Assembly: GCF_052113705.1 (NCBI RefSeq)
Contig: NZ_JBGQOG010000002.1
Span: 394,299-458,298, forward strand
Length of the DNA: 64,000 bases
From: JBGQOG01 sp052113705
GTDB lineage: Bacteria; Pseudomonadota; Alphaproteobacteria; Rhodobacterales; Rhodobacteraceae
Direction of reading: 5' to 3'
Positions 16,097-24,242 of the stretch are shown in pieces. How positions within the stretch are numbered: position 1 is the first letter of the stretch; every line of letters starts with the position of its first letter. A program made the position numbers and the translations under genes. The notes beneath the pieces were generated by a model that was given only the letters and a program-made list of their open reading frames with translations, was not told where the DNA came from and did not search any database.

Positions 16097-17686
16097 TTAG
16101 TGGCGGAAGTGGCGCATGCCGGTGAAGACCATCGCGAGACCGGCCTCATCCGCCGCCGCGATGACATCGGCGTCGCGCATCGAGCCGCCGGGCTGGATGA
16201 TCGCCGTGGCGCCCGCCTCCGCGGCGGTGATCAGACCGTCGGCGAAGGGGAAGAACGCATCCGAGGCCACAACCGAGCCTTTGGTCAGCGGCTGACCCAG
16301 GCCCAGCACGTCGGCCATGTCCTGCGCCTTGCGCGCCGCGATGCGGGTGCTGTCCACCCGGCTCATCTGCCCCGCGCCAACGCCGACGGTGGCACCGTCT
16401 TTCACATAGATGATCGCGTTCGACTTCACATGTTTCGCCACGGTCCAGGCGAACATCAGGTCTTTCAGCTCTTGCTCGGAGGGGGCGCGCTTGGTCACCA
16501 CTTTCAGATCGTCCATCGTCAGATGGCCGTTGTCTTTGCCCTGCACCAGCATGCCGCCCGCCACCTGACGATAGGCAAGCGAGGCCGCCGCCACATCCGG
16601 CAGTGCGCCGGTGGTCAGCAGACGCAGGTTTTTCTTGCCCGCAAAGATCTCGCGCGCCGCATCATCGGCATCGGGGGCGATGACGACTTCGGTAAAGATC
16701 TTGCAGATCTCTTCCGCCGTGGCCGCATCCAAAGTCTGGTTCAGCGCGATGATGCCGCCAAAGGCCGAGGTGCGGTCGCAGTCATAGGCACGTTTATAGG
16801 CTTCCAGCAGGCTCGCGCCTTGCGCCACGCCGCAGGGGTTGGCGTGTTTGATGATGGCGACAGCCGGGCCCTTGGCCGGGGCAAATTCCGCCACCAGTTC
16901 AAAGGCGGCATCGGTGTCGTTGATGTTGTTGTAGCTGAGTTCCTTGCCCTGCAGCTGTTTCGCGGTGGCCACGCCCGGACGGTTCGAGCCGTCCAGATAG
17001 AAGGCCGCGGATTGATGCGGGTTTTCGCCATAGCGCAGGCCCTGTGCCAGCGTGCCGGCAAAGGTGCGGCGGCGCGGGGTTTCCTCGCCGATCGCAGCCG
17101 CCATCCAGGTGGAGACGGCGCTGTCATAGGCGGCGGTGCGGCCATAGGCGATCTGCGCCTGACGCTGGCGGAACTTCAGGCTGGTGCGGTCGTCGTTGGC
17201 ATCCAACTCGGCCAGAACCGCGCTGTAATCCTCGACATCCACCACCACGGTGACAAAACCGTGGTTCTTGGCCGCCGCGCGGATCATTGCCGGGCCGCCG
17301 ATGTCGATGTTCTCGATGCAATCGTCGTAGTCGGCGCCTTTGGCCACGGTGGCCTCGAACGGGTAGAGGTTGACGACCAGGAGATCGATCGCCTCGATCG
17401 CATGGGTGCGCATCGCTTCCAGATGCTCTTCATTGTCGCGCAGCGCCAAGAGGCCGCCGTGCACTTTCGGGTGCAGCGTCTTGACCCGCCCATCCATCAT
17501 TTCCGGGAAACCGGTGACATCGGCCACATCGCGCACGCTCAGCCCCGCCTGACGCAGGGTGATGGCGGTGCCGCCGGTGGACAGGATCTCGACGCCCCGC
17601 GCGGCCAGCGCACGGGCGAAATCGACCAGCCCGGTCTTGTCGGAGACGGAGATGAGGGCGCGGCGCAGGGGGACGAGATCGGTCAC
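16097..17686 (-). CDS. purH: Bifunctional AICAR transformylase/IMP cyclohydrolase
   Basis: 529 aa. Catalyses the last two steps of IMP synthesis. The N-terminal cyclohydrolase domain begins LISVSDKTGLVDFARAL and has STGGTAITL; the C-terminal transformylase domain contains KHANPCGVA near residue 275. A GTG at 17686 is chosen because it yields the family N-terminus (VTDLVPLRRAL); upstream sequence in frame is not PurH-like. It begins 13 bases after the stop of the heparinase-like gene, so they share a transcript. Confidence 0.96.
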   Translation of the reverse strand: MTDLVPLRRALISVSDKTGLVDFARALAARGVEILSTGGTAITLRQAGLSVRDVADVTGFPEMMDGRVKTLHPKVHGGLLALRDNEEHLEAMRTHAIEAIDLLVVNLYPFEATVAKGADYDDCIENIDIGGPAMIRAAAKNHGFVTVVVDVEDYSAVLAELDANDDRTSLKFRQRQAQIAYGRTAAYDSAVSTWMAAAIGEETPRRRTFAGTLAQGLRYGENPHQSAAFYLDGSNRPGVATAKQLQGKELSYNNINDTDAAFELVAEFAPAKGPAVAIIKHANPCGVAQGASLLEAYKRAYDCDRTSAFGGIIALNQTLDAATAEEICKIFTEVVIAPDADDAAREIFAGKKNLRLLTTGALPDVAAASLAYRQVAGGMLVQGKDNGHLTMDDLKVVTKRAPSEQELKDLMFAWTVAKHVKSNAIIYVKDGATVGVGAGQMSRVDSTRIAARKAQDMADVLGLGQPLTKGSVVASDAFFPFADGLITAAEAGATAIIQPGGSMRDADVIAAADEAGLAMVFTGMRHFRH

Positions 17687-17699
17687 GGGGCAAGGGTCC

Positions 17700-19484
17700 T
17701 TATTCGGTTTCAGGATCAGATGAGAGGTCTTCGCGCTGAATGTCGCGGATGGCGGCGGGGGTATCCTGTGCCTTGGCCAAGGTCCAGCCAATCTGACAGG
17801 CAAAGTCCAGAACCCGGGCGGAAAGTACGATTTGTCGCGCCGCGCGCGGCCGCAACCGGCCTTTTTCCAGATAGACCGAGGGTTCCAGCGTCATATCGGC
17901 GATGCCATCGTGGCGGAACACCCAGATCTCGCCGCTCTTCAGCGCCATCGAGACCGCCGCGCCGCCCATGTCGAGGGCGGCATCCACATCGGGATGCAGG
18001 TGAAAGCGGATGTCGAAGGGAATCCCCTGCAGGCCCGAGCGCTCCATGATCACCTCAAAGCGGCGGCGGTCATTGGCACTCATCGCGCCCAGAGTATCCT
18101 CGCCGGTCAACACCCTTCCGTCGAGCGAGAGGGTAAGGTCGCGCACATGGGTCATCCCATGCGTCGGCACATAGCCGTTATGGCCAAAGAGGATCTTGGT
18201 CCCCTCCAGCGCATGTTCGGTTTTCACCCAAACCTCGGTGGGCACATCGGTCAGAATGCCCTTGCTGCCGCGCCCGAGCATCCCCTCGGGGCCAAAGCGC
18301 GAGGAGGAATAGCCCTCGATCCCCAGCACCGAATGGCTGGGGGTGGCGCGGCCTGCGCGGTGCCAGTCGGGACCAAAGGCGGCGCCCGAGCCGCAGGAAA
18401 CGATCAGCGGGCGGCGGCCGGAGGTCACCTCCAGCGCCAAGGTCGAGGCATGGGCGTTTTGCGAGGCGATCCCGGCGGGGGGCGGGGCGGCATCCACAAT
18501 CACCGTGGTGCGGCCGCCGTGCAGGCGCTGAAACCCCATCGCCAGCCCGTCGGTGGGCAAAGCGCGCACCCCGGCGGCGGCCAAAGCCTGATCCAGCCGC
18601 CCCTCAAGGCCCCGCCCGCCGCCGTGATAGCGCGCAAGGCCACCATCGGCATGGCGCAGGGCGCGCAGGGTGGGGGCGATGCGGCTGATCGCGGCCAGAT
18701 GCGGCGCGGTGGGGCTGCGCCCCGCTTCGCCAAGGGCTGCGGCGGCCCAGGTGAGCAGGGTGAAGACCTCGAGCAGATCCTCGGGGTTGCGGGTGGGGAT
18801 GCCGCCATCATGGCTGATCTGCGCATCGCATTCCCGCGCCAGCGCCGCCGAAGCGCGGGCCACATGCCGCTCCATCCCTGTCAGCGCCAGCCCGGCATAG
18901 ATCAGCCCGGTCAGCGCCTCGAACCGCGGCAGGCCCGGCTGGGCGGCGGACCAGCGGCGGCTGAGAAAGGTGGTTTGCTGGGCAAGGCTGCGGAAGAACG
19001 CATCGGCATGGGCGCGGTCGCGCCCGTTGAGCAGCAAAAGCGCGTGGTTGATCCAGCGGATCAGTCGCCGCCCGGTCAGATCCGGGGTCCAGCCCGGGCC
19101 CGACCCGCCGCCATAGCGGGCGACCCAGTCAAACACCCAGCCCTGCGCAATCTCGCGGGCGCGGCCATCGCCGACGGCGGCCAGATCGTCCAGCCAGGCG
19201 CCGCCGTGCAGGGCCTCCTCGAAAGCGGGGTCGGGCATCGGCACATCCCAGAGCGGGCGGCCCTTGGCCTCGATCAGATAGCCCGCGAAGAGGAGATTCC
19301 CCGCCAAAAGCTGTTTGCCGCGCGCAAACGAGCCGATGGTGCGTGGCTCCGGCTGGCTGACAAAGCCCGAGGCCGGGCGGCCCGCAGCGGCAATGAAAGC
19401 ATGCATGCGGTTGAAAAGACGCGTGCTTTTGCCCGCGACTTTCCCATTCGTGCCTGCGATTTGTGCCGTGGACCGTCGTGCCAT
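17700..19484 (-). CDS. Heparinase II/III-like protein
   Basis: 594 aa. An alpha-toroid-like N-terminal half (about 60-330) is followed by a beta-sandwich heparinase II/III-like domain with SQNAHASTLALEVTSGRRPLIVSCG (landmark), HSVLGIEGYSSSRFG and RFEVIMERSG. No signal peptide is evident; it begins MARRSTAQIAGTNGKVAGKS. In many alphaproteobacteria this protein lies between rsmB and purH, as here. The substrate has not been established and a role in glycan turnover is inferred from fold only. The ATG at 19484 is preferred over upstream codons that read non-conserved sequence. Confidence 0.85.
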   Translation of the reverse strand: MARRSTAQIAGTNGKVAGKSTRLFNRMHAFIAAAGRPASGFVSQPEPRTIGSFARGKQLLAGNLLFAGYLIEAKGRPLWDVPMPDPAFEEALHGGAWLDDLAAVGDGRAREIAQGWVFDWVARYGGGSGPGWTPDLTGRRLIRWINHALLLLNGRDRAHADAFFRSLAQQTTFLSRRWSAAQPGLPRFEALTGLIYAGLALTGMERHVARASAALARECDAQISHDGGIPTRNPEDLLEVFTLLTWAAAALGEAGRSPTAPHLAAISRIAPTLRALRHADGGLARYHGGGRGLEGRLDQALAAAGVRALPTDGLAMGFQRLHGGRTTVIVDAAPPPAGIASQNAHASTLALEVTSGRRPLIVSCGSGAAFGPDWHRAGRATPSHSVLGIEGYSSSRFGPEGMLGRGSKGILTDVPTEVWVKTEHALEGTKILFGHNGYVPTHGMTHVRDLTLSLDGRVLTGEDTLGAMSANDRRRFEVIMERSGLQGIPFDIRFHLHPDVDAALDMGGAAVSMALKSGEIWVFRHDGIADMTLEPSVYLEKGRLRPRAARQIVLSARVLDFACQIGWTLAKAQDTPAAIRDIQREDLSSDPETE

Positions 19485-19585
19485 GCTGCTCCGGGCGTCT
19501 TCTTTTGGTCCCCGCGACGGGGAGAGGCTTGCCGTGGGCGCAGAATAGGCCCTGTGTCCGGCGCTGTCACCGCCGAAAACCCGCC

Positions 19586-20869
19586 TCAGGCCCCGCGTCG
19601 GCGGAGAGCGGCAATATAGAAGCCATCCATGCCGCCCAGTTCGGGCCAATAGTCGGGGCGCAACCGCAGCCCGCCCTCGGCCGAAATCCAGTCCGGGTTG
19701 ACGCCGGGCAGCGTCACAGCCGCGCGGTCCACCTCAAGATCGCGGTGGCGGGCGAGGGCGGCGGTGATCTGCGCCTCGCCCTCTTCCGGCAGGAGCGAGC
19801 AGGTGCAGAAGACCAGCCGCCCCTCGGGAGCCAGCCAGCTGAGCGCGCGGTCCAGAAGGTCGGCCTGCAGCGCAAACAGGTGCTTGATGGTGGACGGGTC
19901 GCGCGAATAGGGCAGGTCGGGGTGACGGCGCACGGTGCCGGTGGCCGAGCAGGGGGCATCGAGGAGCACGGCATCAAAGGGTGCGTCGGGTTCCCAATGC
20001 AGGGCGTCATCGGTGAGGCAGCGGGCCTTGAGACCGGTGCGGGCGAGGTTTTCCGACAGCCGAACCATCCGCGGCCCGGAAATATCCAGCGCGGTAACAT
20101 CGGCGCCCATCGCCGCCAGTTGCATCGTCTTGCCACCTGGCGCCGCGCAGATGTCGAGCACCCGCGCGCCCGGTGCCGGGGCCAGCGCCCGCGCGGCCAG
20201 CGCGGCACCGGCATCCTGCACCCACCAATCGCCCGCGCCATAGCCCGGCAGATCCGAGACCTGCCCGCGCGCCGCCAGCCGGACCGAGCCGGTGGGCAGA
20301 ACGGTGCCGCCCAAAGCCTCGGCCAAAGCCGCCGGATCGCCGGATTTCGGCGTCAGATCCAGCGGCGCACCGGCCAGATGCGCCACTTCCATCTTCATCG
20401 TCATCTGCTTGCCCCAGGCCGACATCAGCCGCCCGCGCAGCCAACCCGGCAGGGCGGGCACCGGCAGGGCGGCAAAGGTCTCGGGCGTGGTCTCGGCCAC
20501 TTTGCGCAGCACGGCATTCACCAGACCGGCAAAGCTCTCGGTGCGTTTGCCGCCCGAGCGGGCGATGGCCACGGCGGCATTCACCACCCCATGCGGCGCG
20601 GACCCCTCGACCAGCATCTCGACCGTGGCCATCTGCAACAGCACCTGAATATCGGCGGGGGGTGCGCGGCGCATATGCGGCTTCAGCACCGCATCGGCGC
20701 GGCCCATGTTGCGCAGGGTGGAGAGGGCAAGGCGCTGGGCGCGGGCGCGCTCCTGCACCGGCAGGCCGGTCAGCTGGCCCGCCGCGATCTGATCGGCAAA
20801 GGAAACCCCTTCGATCACTGCGCCTGCCACCAGAGAAAGTGCTGCTGTCCGAGCCTGTTCCGCGCCCAT
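19586..20869 (-). CDS. rsmB: 16S rRNA m5C967 methyltransferase RsmB
   Basis: 427 aa. An N-terminal NusB-like RNA-binding domain (about 1-140) and C-terminal SAM methyltransferase. VLDICAAPGGKTMQLA is motif I, DAPCSATGTVRRHPD is motif IV, and FCTCSLLPEEGE carries the catalytic cysteine of motif VI. Methylates C967 of 16S rRNA. First gene of the leftward rsmB-heparinase-purH-lspA block, divergent from the SdhAF4 gene. Confidence 0.95.
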   Translation of the reverse strand: MGAEQARTAALSLVAGAVIEGVSFADQIAAGQLTGLPVQERARAQRLALSTLRNMGRADAVLKPHMRRAPPADIQVLLQMATVEMLVEGSAPHGVVNAAVAIARSGGKRTESFAGLVNAVLRKVAETTPETFAALPVPALPGWLRGRLMSAWGKQMTMKMEVAHLAGAPLDLTPKSGDPAALAEALGGTVLPTGSVRLAARGQVSDLPGYGAGDWWVQDAGAALAARALAPAPGARVLDICAAPGGKTMQLAAMGADVTALDISGPRMVRLSENLARTGLKARCLTDDALHWEPDAPFDAVLLDAPCSATGTVRRHPDLPYSRDPSTIKHLFALQADLLDRALSWLAPEGRLVFCTCSLLPEEGEAQITAALARHRDLEVDRAAVTLPGVNPDWISAEGGLRLRPDYWPELGGMDGFYIAALRRRGA

Positions 20870-20927
20870 GTATCCATCCTGTGCAAGGGGCCTCTTGCCC
20901 CCGTGGTAATGTTTCGGGCGCCGCTGC

Positions 20928-20956
20928 TTGTGACGCCGATCCCGCGCCCGTATATC
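20928..20956 (+). promoter_or_regulatory. Probable sigma-70 promoter of the SdhAF4 gene
   Basis: TTGTGA (20928-20933), 17-base spacer, TATATC (20951-20956). This is a close match to the housekeeping consensus with ideal spacing, about 38 bases before the ATG. Confidence 0.65.
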
Positions 20957-20994
20957 ATGTGGGCTGCGAATGCCACCGTTCAGAGGAATGCCCC

Positions 20995-21216
20995 ATGTCC
21001 GACCAGACCCCGAAAACCGGTGCTGAACCGCAATCTGCCGCCGAACGCGCCCGCGATCTGCCGCCCGCCGCCCAGCGCGCTCTGGCCGAGGCCGAGGCCC
21101 GCCGCGCCGCTGCCGCGCTGGAGCCCGGCCTGCCGGTGGAGCTGGGCGGCCGCAACGGGCCGGAGCCGGTCCGCTACGGCGATTGGGAGAAAAAGGGCAT
21201 CGCCATCGACTTTTGA
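20995..21216 (+). CDS. Succinate dehydrogenase assembly factor 4 (DUF1674)
   Basis: 73 aa. The C-terminus GRNGPEPVRYGDWEKKGIAIDF is the DUF1674/SDHAF4 signature. In eukaryotes SDHAF4 binds FAD-loaded SdhA and promotes its joining to SdhB; bacterial homologues are believed to act likewise. The first 45 residues are charged and probably disordered. Monocistronic with its own promoter, divergent from rsmB. Confidence 0.9.
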   Translation: MSDQTPKTGAEPQSAAERARDLPPAAQRALAEAEARRAAAALEPGLPVELGGRNGPEPVRYGDWEKKGIAIDF

Positions 21217-21253
21217 ACCGTCGATGCCGCGGACCATCGTGGCAAGCCGCTGA

Positions 21254-22510
21254 TCAGTCAGACAAACCCGCCGCCGCGCGCCCCGCGTGCCGCCCGGTGG
21301 CAAGACAACCGGTGAGCAGATAACCGCCCGTCGGCGCTTCCCAGTCCAGCATCTCGCCGCAGGCAAAGACGCCGGGCAGGGCCCGCAATTCCAGCCCCTC
21401 GGTCAGTGCCTCCCGCCGGATGCCACCGGCGGTCGAGATCGCCTCATCCATCGGGCGCGGCCCCTGATGGCGGACCGGCAAAGCCTTGATCAACCCCGCC
21501 AGCGCGGCCGCATCGCCGGGCAAAGGCCCGCCCCATTCGCGCAAGAGCGCCAGCCGGAGCGGATCAAACTTCAACGATTTGCGCAGCCAGTTGCTGAGGG
21601 AATCACGGCCCCTTCCACGCGAAAGACGCCCGGTGATCTCGGTCAGGCTGCGGCCGGGGGCCAGATCCAGCGTCAGCGCGGCCCCGTCGCGGACCGTAGC
21701 CGAGAGCGCATAGATGCCGCCGCCCTCGATCCCCCGCGCGGAAATCACAAATTCTCCACGGCTGACCGGCCCCGTCGGGCCGCCTGCCTGCAGCGCAGCG
21801 CCTTTCACCGGCTGGCCGAAATGCGGGGCCATATGCGCTGACCACGTCACCAGAAATCCCATATTCGCGGGTTTGAACGGCGCGATCTCCACCCCCCGCG
21901 CCGCCAAGAGAGGTGCCCAGGCCCCATCCGAGCCGAGCCGCGCCCAACTCGCGCCCCCCAGCGCCAGAATGATCTGGCGGGCGGTGACGGTTTGCGGCCC
22001 CTCGGGCGTGTCAAAGACAAAGCTGCGGCCCGGGCCGGACGCCGCCGGGGATGTGCCTTCCGCGTCTTCCGCGCCCCAGCCCGTCCAACGCCAGTTGCGC
22101 TGCAGGACGACACCCGCACCGGCGAGCCGTGCCAGCCAGTGGCGCAGGAGCGGAGAGGCTTTCATCTCCACCGGAAACACCCGCCCGGTCGAGCCGGTGA
22201 AGAGATCCACCCCCAACCCTTGCGCCCAATCCATCACCGAAGCCGGGCCGAAGGCGGCCACGATCGGGCGGATCCAATCAGGATCATAGGCGTCACAAAA
22301 CGCCGCGAGCGGTTCGTCCTTGGTCAGGTTCAACCCGGACTTCCCCGCCATCAGGAATTTGCGTGCCGGGCTGGGTTTCGCCTCGGCGATCAGCACCCGG
22401 CGTCCGGCGCAGGCAAGCTGCTCGGCGGCCATCAGCCCCGCCGGACCGGCACCAATGACCAGCGCATCAAGGTGGCGCGGCGGCAGGGCGGGCGGCGTGG
22501 GGTCAGACAT
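21254..22510 (-). CDS. HI0933-like flavoprotein (TIGR03862 type)
   Basis: 418 aa. N-terminal FAD-binding LVIGAGPAGLMAAEQLA near residue 18. HI0933-family features follow: KFLMAGKSGLNLTKDEP, STGRVFPVEMKASPLL and a C-terminal GVFACGEMLDWEAPTGGYLLTG. Cytoplasmic. The family is widespread without an established reaction; some relatives act on modified nucleosides or BaiN-type substrates. The ATG at 22510 is preferred over 22516. A G-quadruplex-type motif lies about 110 bases upstream. Confidence 0.9.
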   Translation of the reverse strand: MSDPTPPALPPRHLDALVIGAGPAGLMAAEQLACAGRRVLIAEAKPSPARKFLMAGKSGLNLTKDEPLAAFCDAYDPDWIRPIVAAFGPASVMDWAQGLGVDLFTGSTGRVFPVEMKASPLLRHWLARLAGAGVVLQRNWRWTGWGAEDAEGTSPAASGPGRSFVFDTPEGPQTVTARQIILALGGASWARLGSDGAWAPLLAARGVEIAPFKPANMGFLVTWSAHMAPHFGQPVKGAALQAGGPTGPVSRGEFVISARGIEGGGIYALSATVRDGAALTLDLAPGRSLTEITGRLSRGRGRDSLSNWLRKSLKFDPLRLALLREWGGPLPGDAAALAGLIKALPVRHQGPRPMDEAISTAGGIRREALTEGLELRALPGVFACGEMLDWEAPTGGYLLTGCLATGRHAGRAAAGLSD

Positions 22511-22620
22511 GGGCACCTCGGCATCGCAGGTTTTCTTGAGGGGACGGGATCTGGCAGCCGGTGCCAGACGGGGAGCGGCGGGGCCGCGCGGACTATGGTG
22601 GTGTCAAAGACGGCGGATCA

Positions 22621-22646
22621 GGGGCGGCGGGGATCGGGGAAGGGGG
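22621..22646 (+). other. Canonical G-quadruplex motif in intergenic region
   Basis: Four G-runs of 4, 4, 4 and 5 bases at 22621-22624, 22629-22632, 22636-22639 and 22642-22646, with loops of 4, 3 and 2 bases. It lies between the holA stop and the flavoprotein start, on the template strand for both. Neighbouring sequence (22561-22705) is also unusually G-rich. Confidence 0.6.
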
Positions 22647-22708
22647 CATCGGGAATGGCGGGTACGGGGCGGCGGTAGCGGGGCAGGCTGCCGCCGGGGA
22701 GGGGCGGA

Positions 22709-23731
22709 TTATTTGCGCGCCATCATCGCCAACCGGACCAGCGCCCGCTCCATCACCGCCATCGCCGGGGCGCGGCTGGAGGACCGCAGGGTGAGGTCGG
22801 TCTCAATCAGATGCTTCAGCGCCTCTTCCAGCCGGAACATCCCCCAGTTCTGCGCCTGCCGCAGCATCCGGTCGCGCCGGGGGCCAAAGATCGGCGGCCG
22901 CATCCGCGCGATCCCCTCCGCCGGGCCGCCGGGGGCCGAGGCTGCCGCATGCAAGGCCCGGAAATGCCGCAGCGATTGAATGGCGAGCGTCACCGGATTC
23001 ACCCCTTGCCCGGTCAGGCGCTGCATCATCGGCCCCAACTCCCCCGCGCGGCCCTCGGCCACGATGGAGAGGAGGTCATCCACCCCCGCCTCAATCGTCG
23101 CCGGTGCGCAGGCGGCAACATCCGCCGAGATCAAGGGCGTGCTGTCGCCGTATTTATAAAGGCCGATCTTCTCGACTGTCTGGCGGAAGTCACCGGGGTC
23201 GAGATCGCGCGCCAGCGCCACCAGATCGGTCATCGCGGCGGGGTCGATGGCGGTCAGGCCCGCCTTTTGCAACGTCTCTTCGATTTCTTCGCGCGAGGGG
23301 GGATCATCATAAATCCCAATGGCATAGGCATTGGCGTGGTCTTCGAAAACCTTGCGCAGGGCGGCTTTGGCGGTCAGGTTGCCCGCCGTCACGATCAGCC
23401 GCGCATCATTCGGGTGCCATTCCTCCAGCGCCGCCCTGATCGCGGGGGTGGTGGTCTCGGTCGCATCTTCGACAAAGGCGACACGCAGGCCGGGAAAGAA
23501 CCCCTGCGCCTTCATCGCATCCATCAGCGCGGCGGGATCTTTGCGCAGATCGCCCGCGGGGATCCGCGCCAGCCGCATCTCGGCCTCGCCCTCCGGCCCG
23601 ATCAGCTGGGCGATCACCTCCTGCCGCCGCAACGACACCCGCATCGCATCGGCCCCAAAAATCAACAGGCCGGTGCGCGCGGGGTCAGGTTTGGCGAAAT
23701 AGCGGCTGGCAGAGGGGCCGGTCAGCTTCAT
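22709..23731 (-). CDS. holA: DNA polymerase III delta subunit
   Basis: 340 aa. Subunit of the clamp loader. It begins MKLTGPSASRYFAKPDP, with GLLIFGADAMRVSLRRQEV in place of the usual Walker region, and the C-terminal helical collar domain contains NPVTLAIQSLRHFRALHAA. It starts five bases after the lptE stop, third gene of leuS-lptE-holA, an order common in proteobacteria. Confidence 0.93.
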   Translation of the reverse strand: MKLTGPSASRYFAKPDPARTGLLIFGADAMRVSLRRQEVIAQLIGPEGEAEMRLARIPAGDLRKDPAALMDAMKAQGFFPGLRVAFVEDATETTTPAIRAALEEWHPNDARLIVTAGNLTAKAALRKVFEDHANAYAIGIYDDPPSREEIEETLQKAGLTAIDPAAMTDLVALARDLDPGDFRQTVEKIGLYKYGDSTPLISADVAACAPATIEAGVDDLLSIVAEGRAGELGPMMQRLTGQGVNPVTLAIQSLRHFRALHAAASAPGGPAEGIARMRPPIFGPRRDRMLRQAQNWGMFRLEEALKHLIETDLTLRSSSRAPAMAVMERALVRLAMMARK

Positions 23732-23735
23732 CGCA

Positions 23736-24242
23736 TTACCGGGGCAGCGAGCTGGAGGTGGCCAGAAGGCGGGTCACGATCTGATCGGCAAGAAGCCGCA
23801 TCAGCCGGGCATGCGCGTCATCTTCGGCGGTGCGGGTCGACACGGTCGAGCCCGAGGCGGACCATGAGGTAAAGGAGCTCACATCGCCGTTCAGCAAGAG
23901 CGCATCGGTTTCCGCGTCGCGCAGGCTGTAGCTGGCGCTGCCCGAAAGCGAATAGCGTGTGGTCGCGTTGTCGGGGGTGATCGCCTGGCCGATGGCCTTG
24001 GTTTCCACCTCATAGGCCAGGCGGTAGGCCGGGGCCTTGGCCGGGCCGAGCCGCTCGGACAGGCGTCGGGTCAGCGCGAATTCATCCGGGGTCTTCGGAT
24101 CATCCGCCCGCACGCGGTTCAACAAAGCCGTGCCGCCTGCGCCCGGTGCATAGGCAGGGGTGAAACCGCAGCCCGCCACCGTCGCCACAAGGGCGGCGGC
24201 GGCGCTCAGGCGCAGGAACTGGCGGCGATCAGATGACGACAT
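23736..24242 (-). CDS. lptE: LPS-assembly lipoprotein LptE
   Basis: 168 aa. It begins MSSSDRRQFLRLSAAAALVATVAGCGF. This combines a twin-arginine-like motif (SDRRQFL) with a lipobox (VAGC), suggesting export of a lipoprotein by Tat or a Sec signal that merely resembles one. The mature part contains the LptE-type GFTPAYAPG and RYSLSGSASYSLRDAETD. It would plug the LptD outer-membrane channel in LPS transport. The start overlaps the leuS stop by 14 bases. Confidence 0.88.
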   Translation of the reverse strand: MSSSDRRQFLRLSAAAALVATVAGCGFTPAYAPGAGGTALLNRVRADDPKTPDEFALTRRLSERLGPAKAPAYRLAYEVETKAIGQAITPDNATTRYSLSGSASYSLRDAETDALLLNGDVSSFTSWSASGSTVSTRTAEDDAHARLMRLLADQIVTRLLATSSSLPR

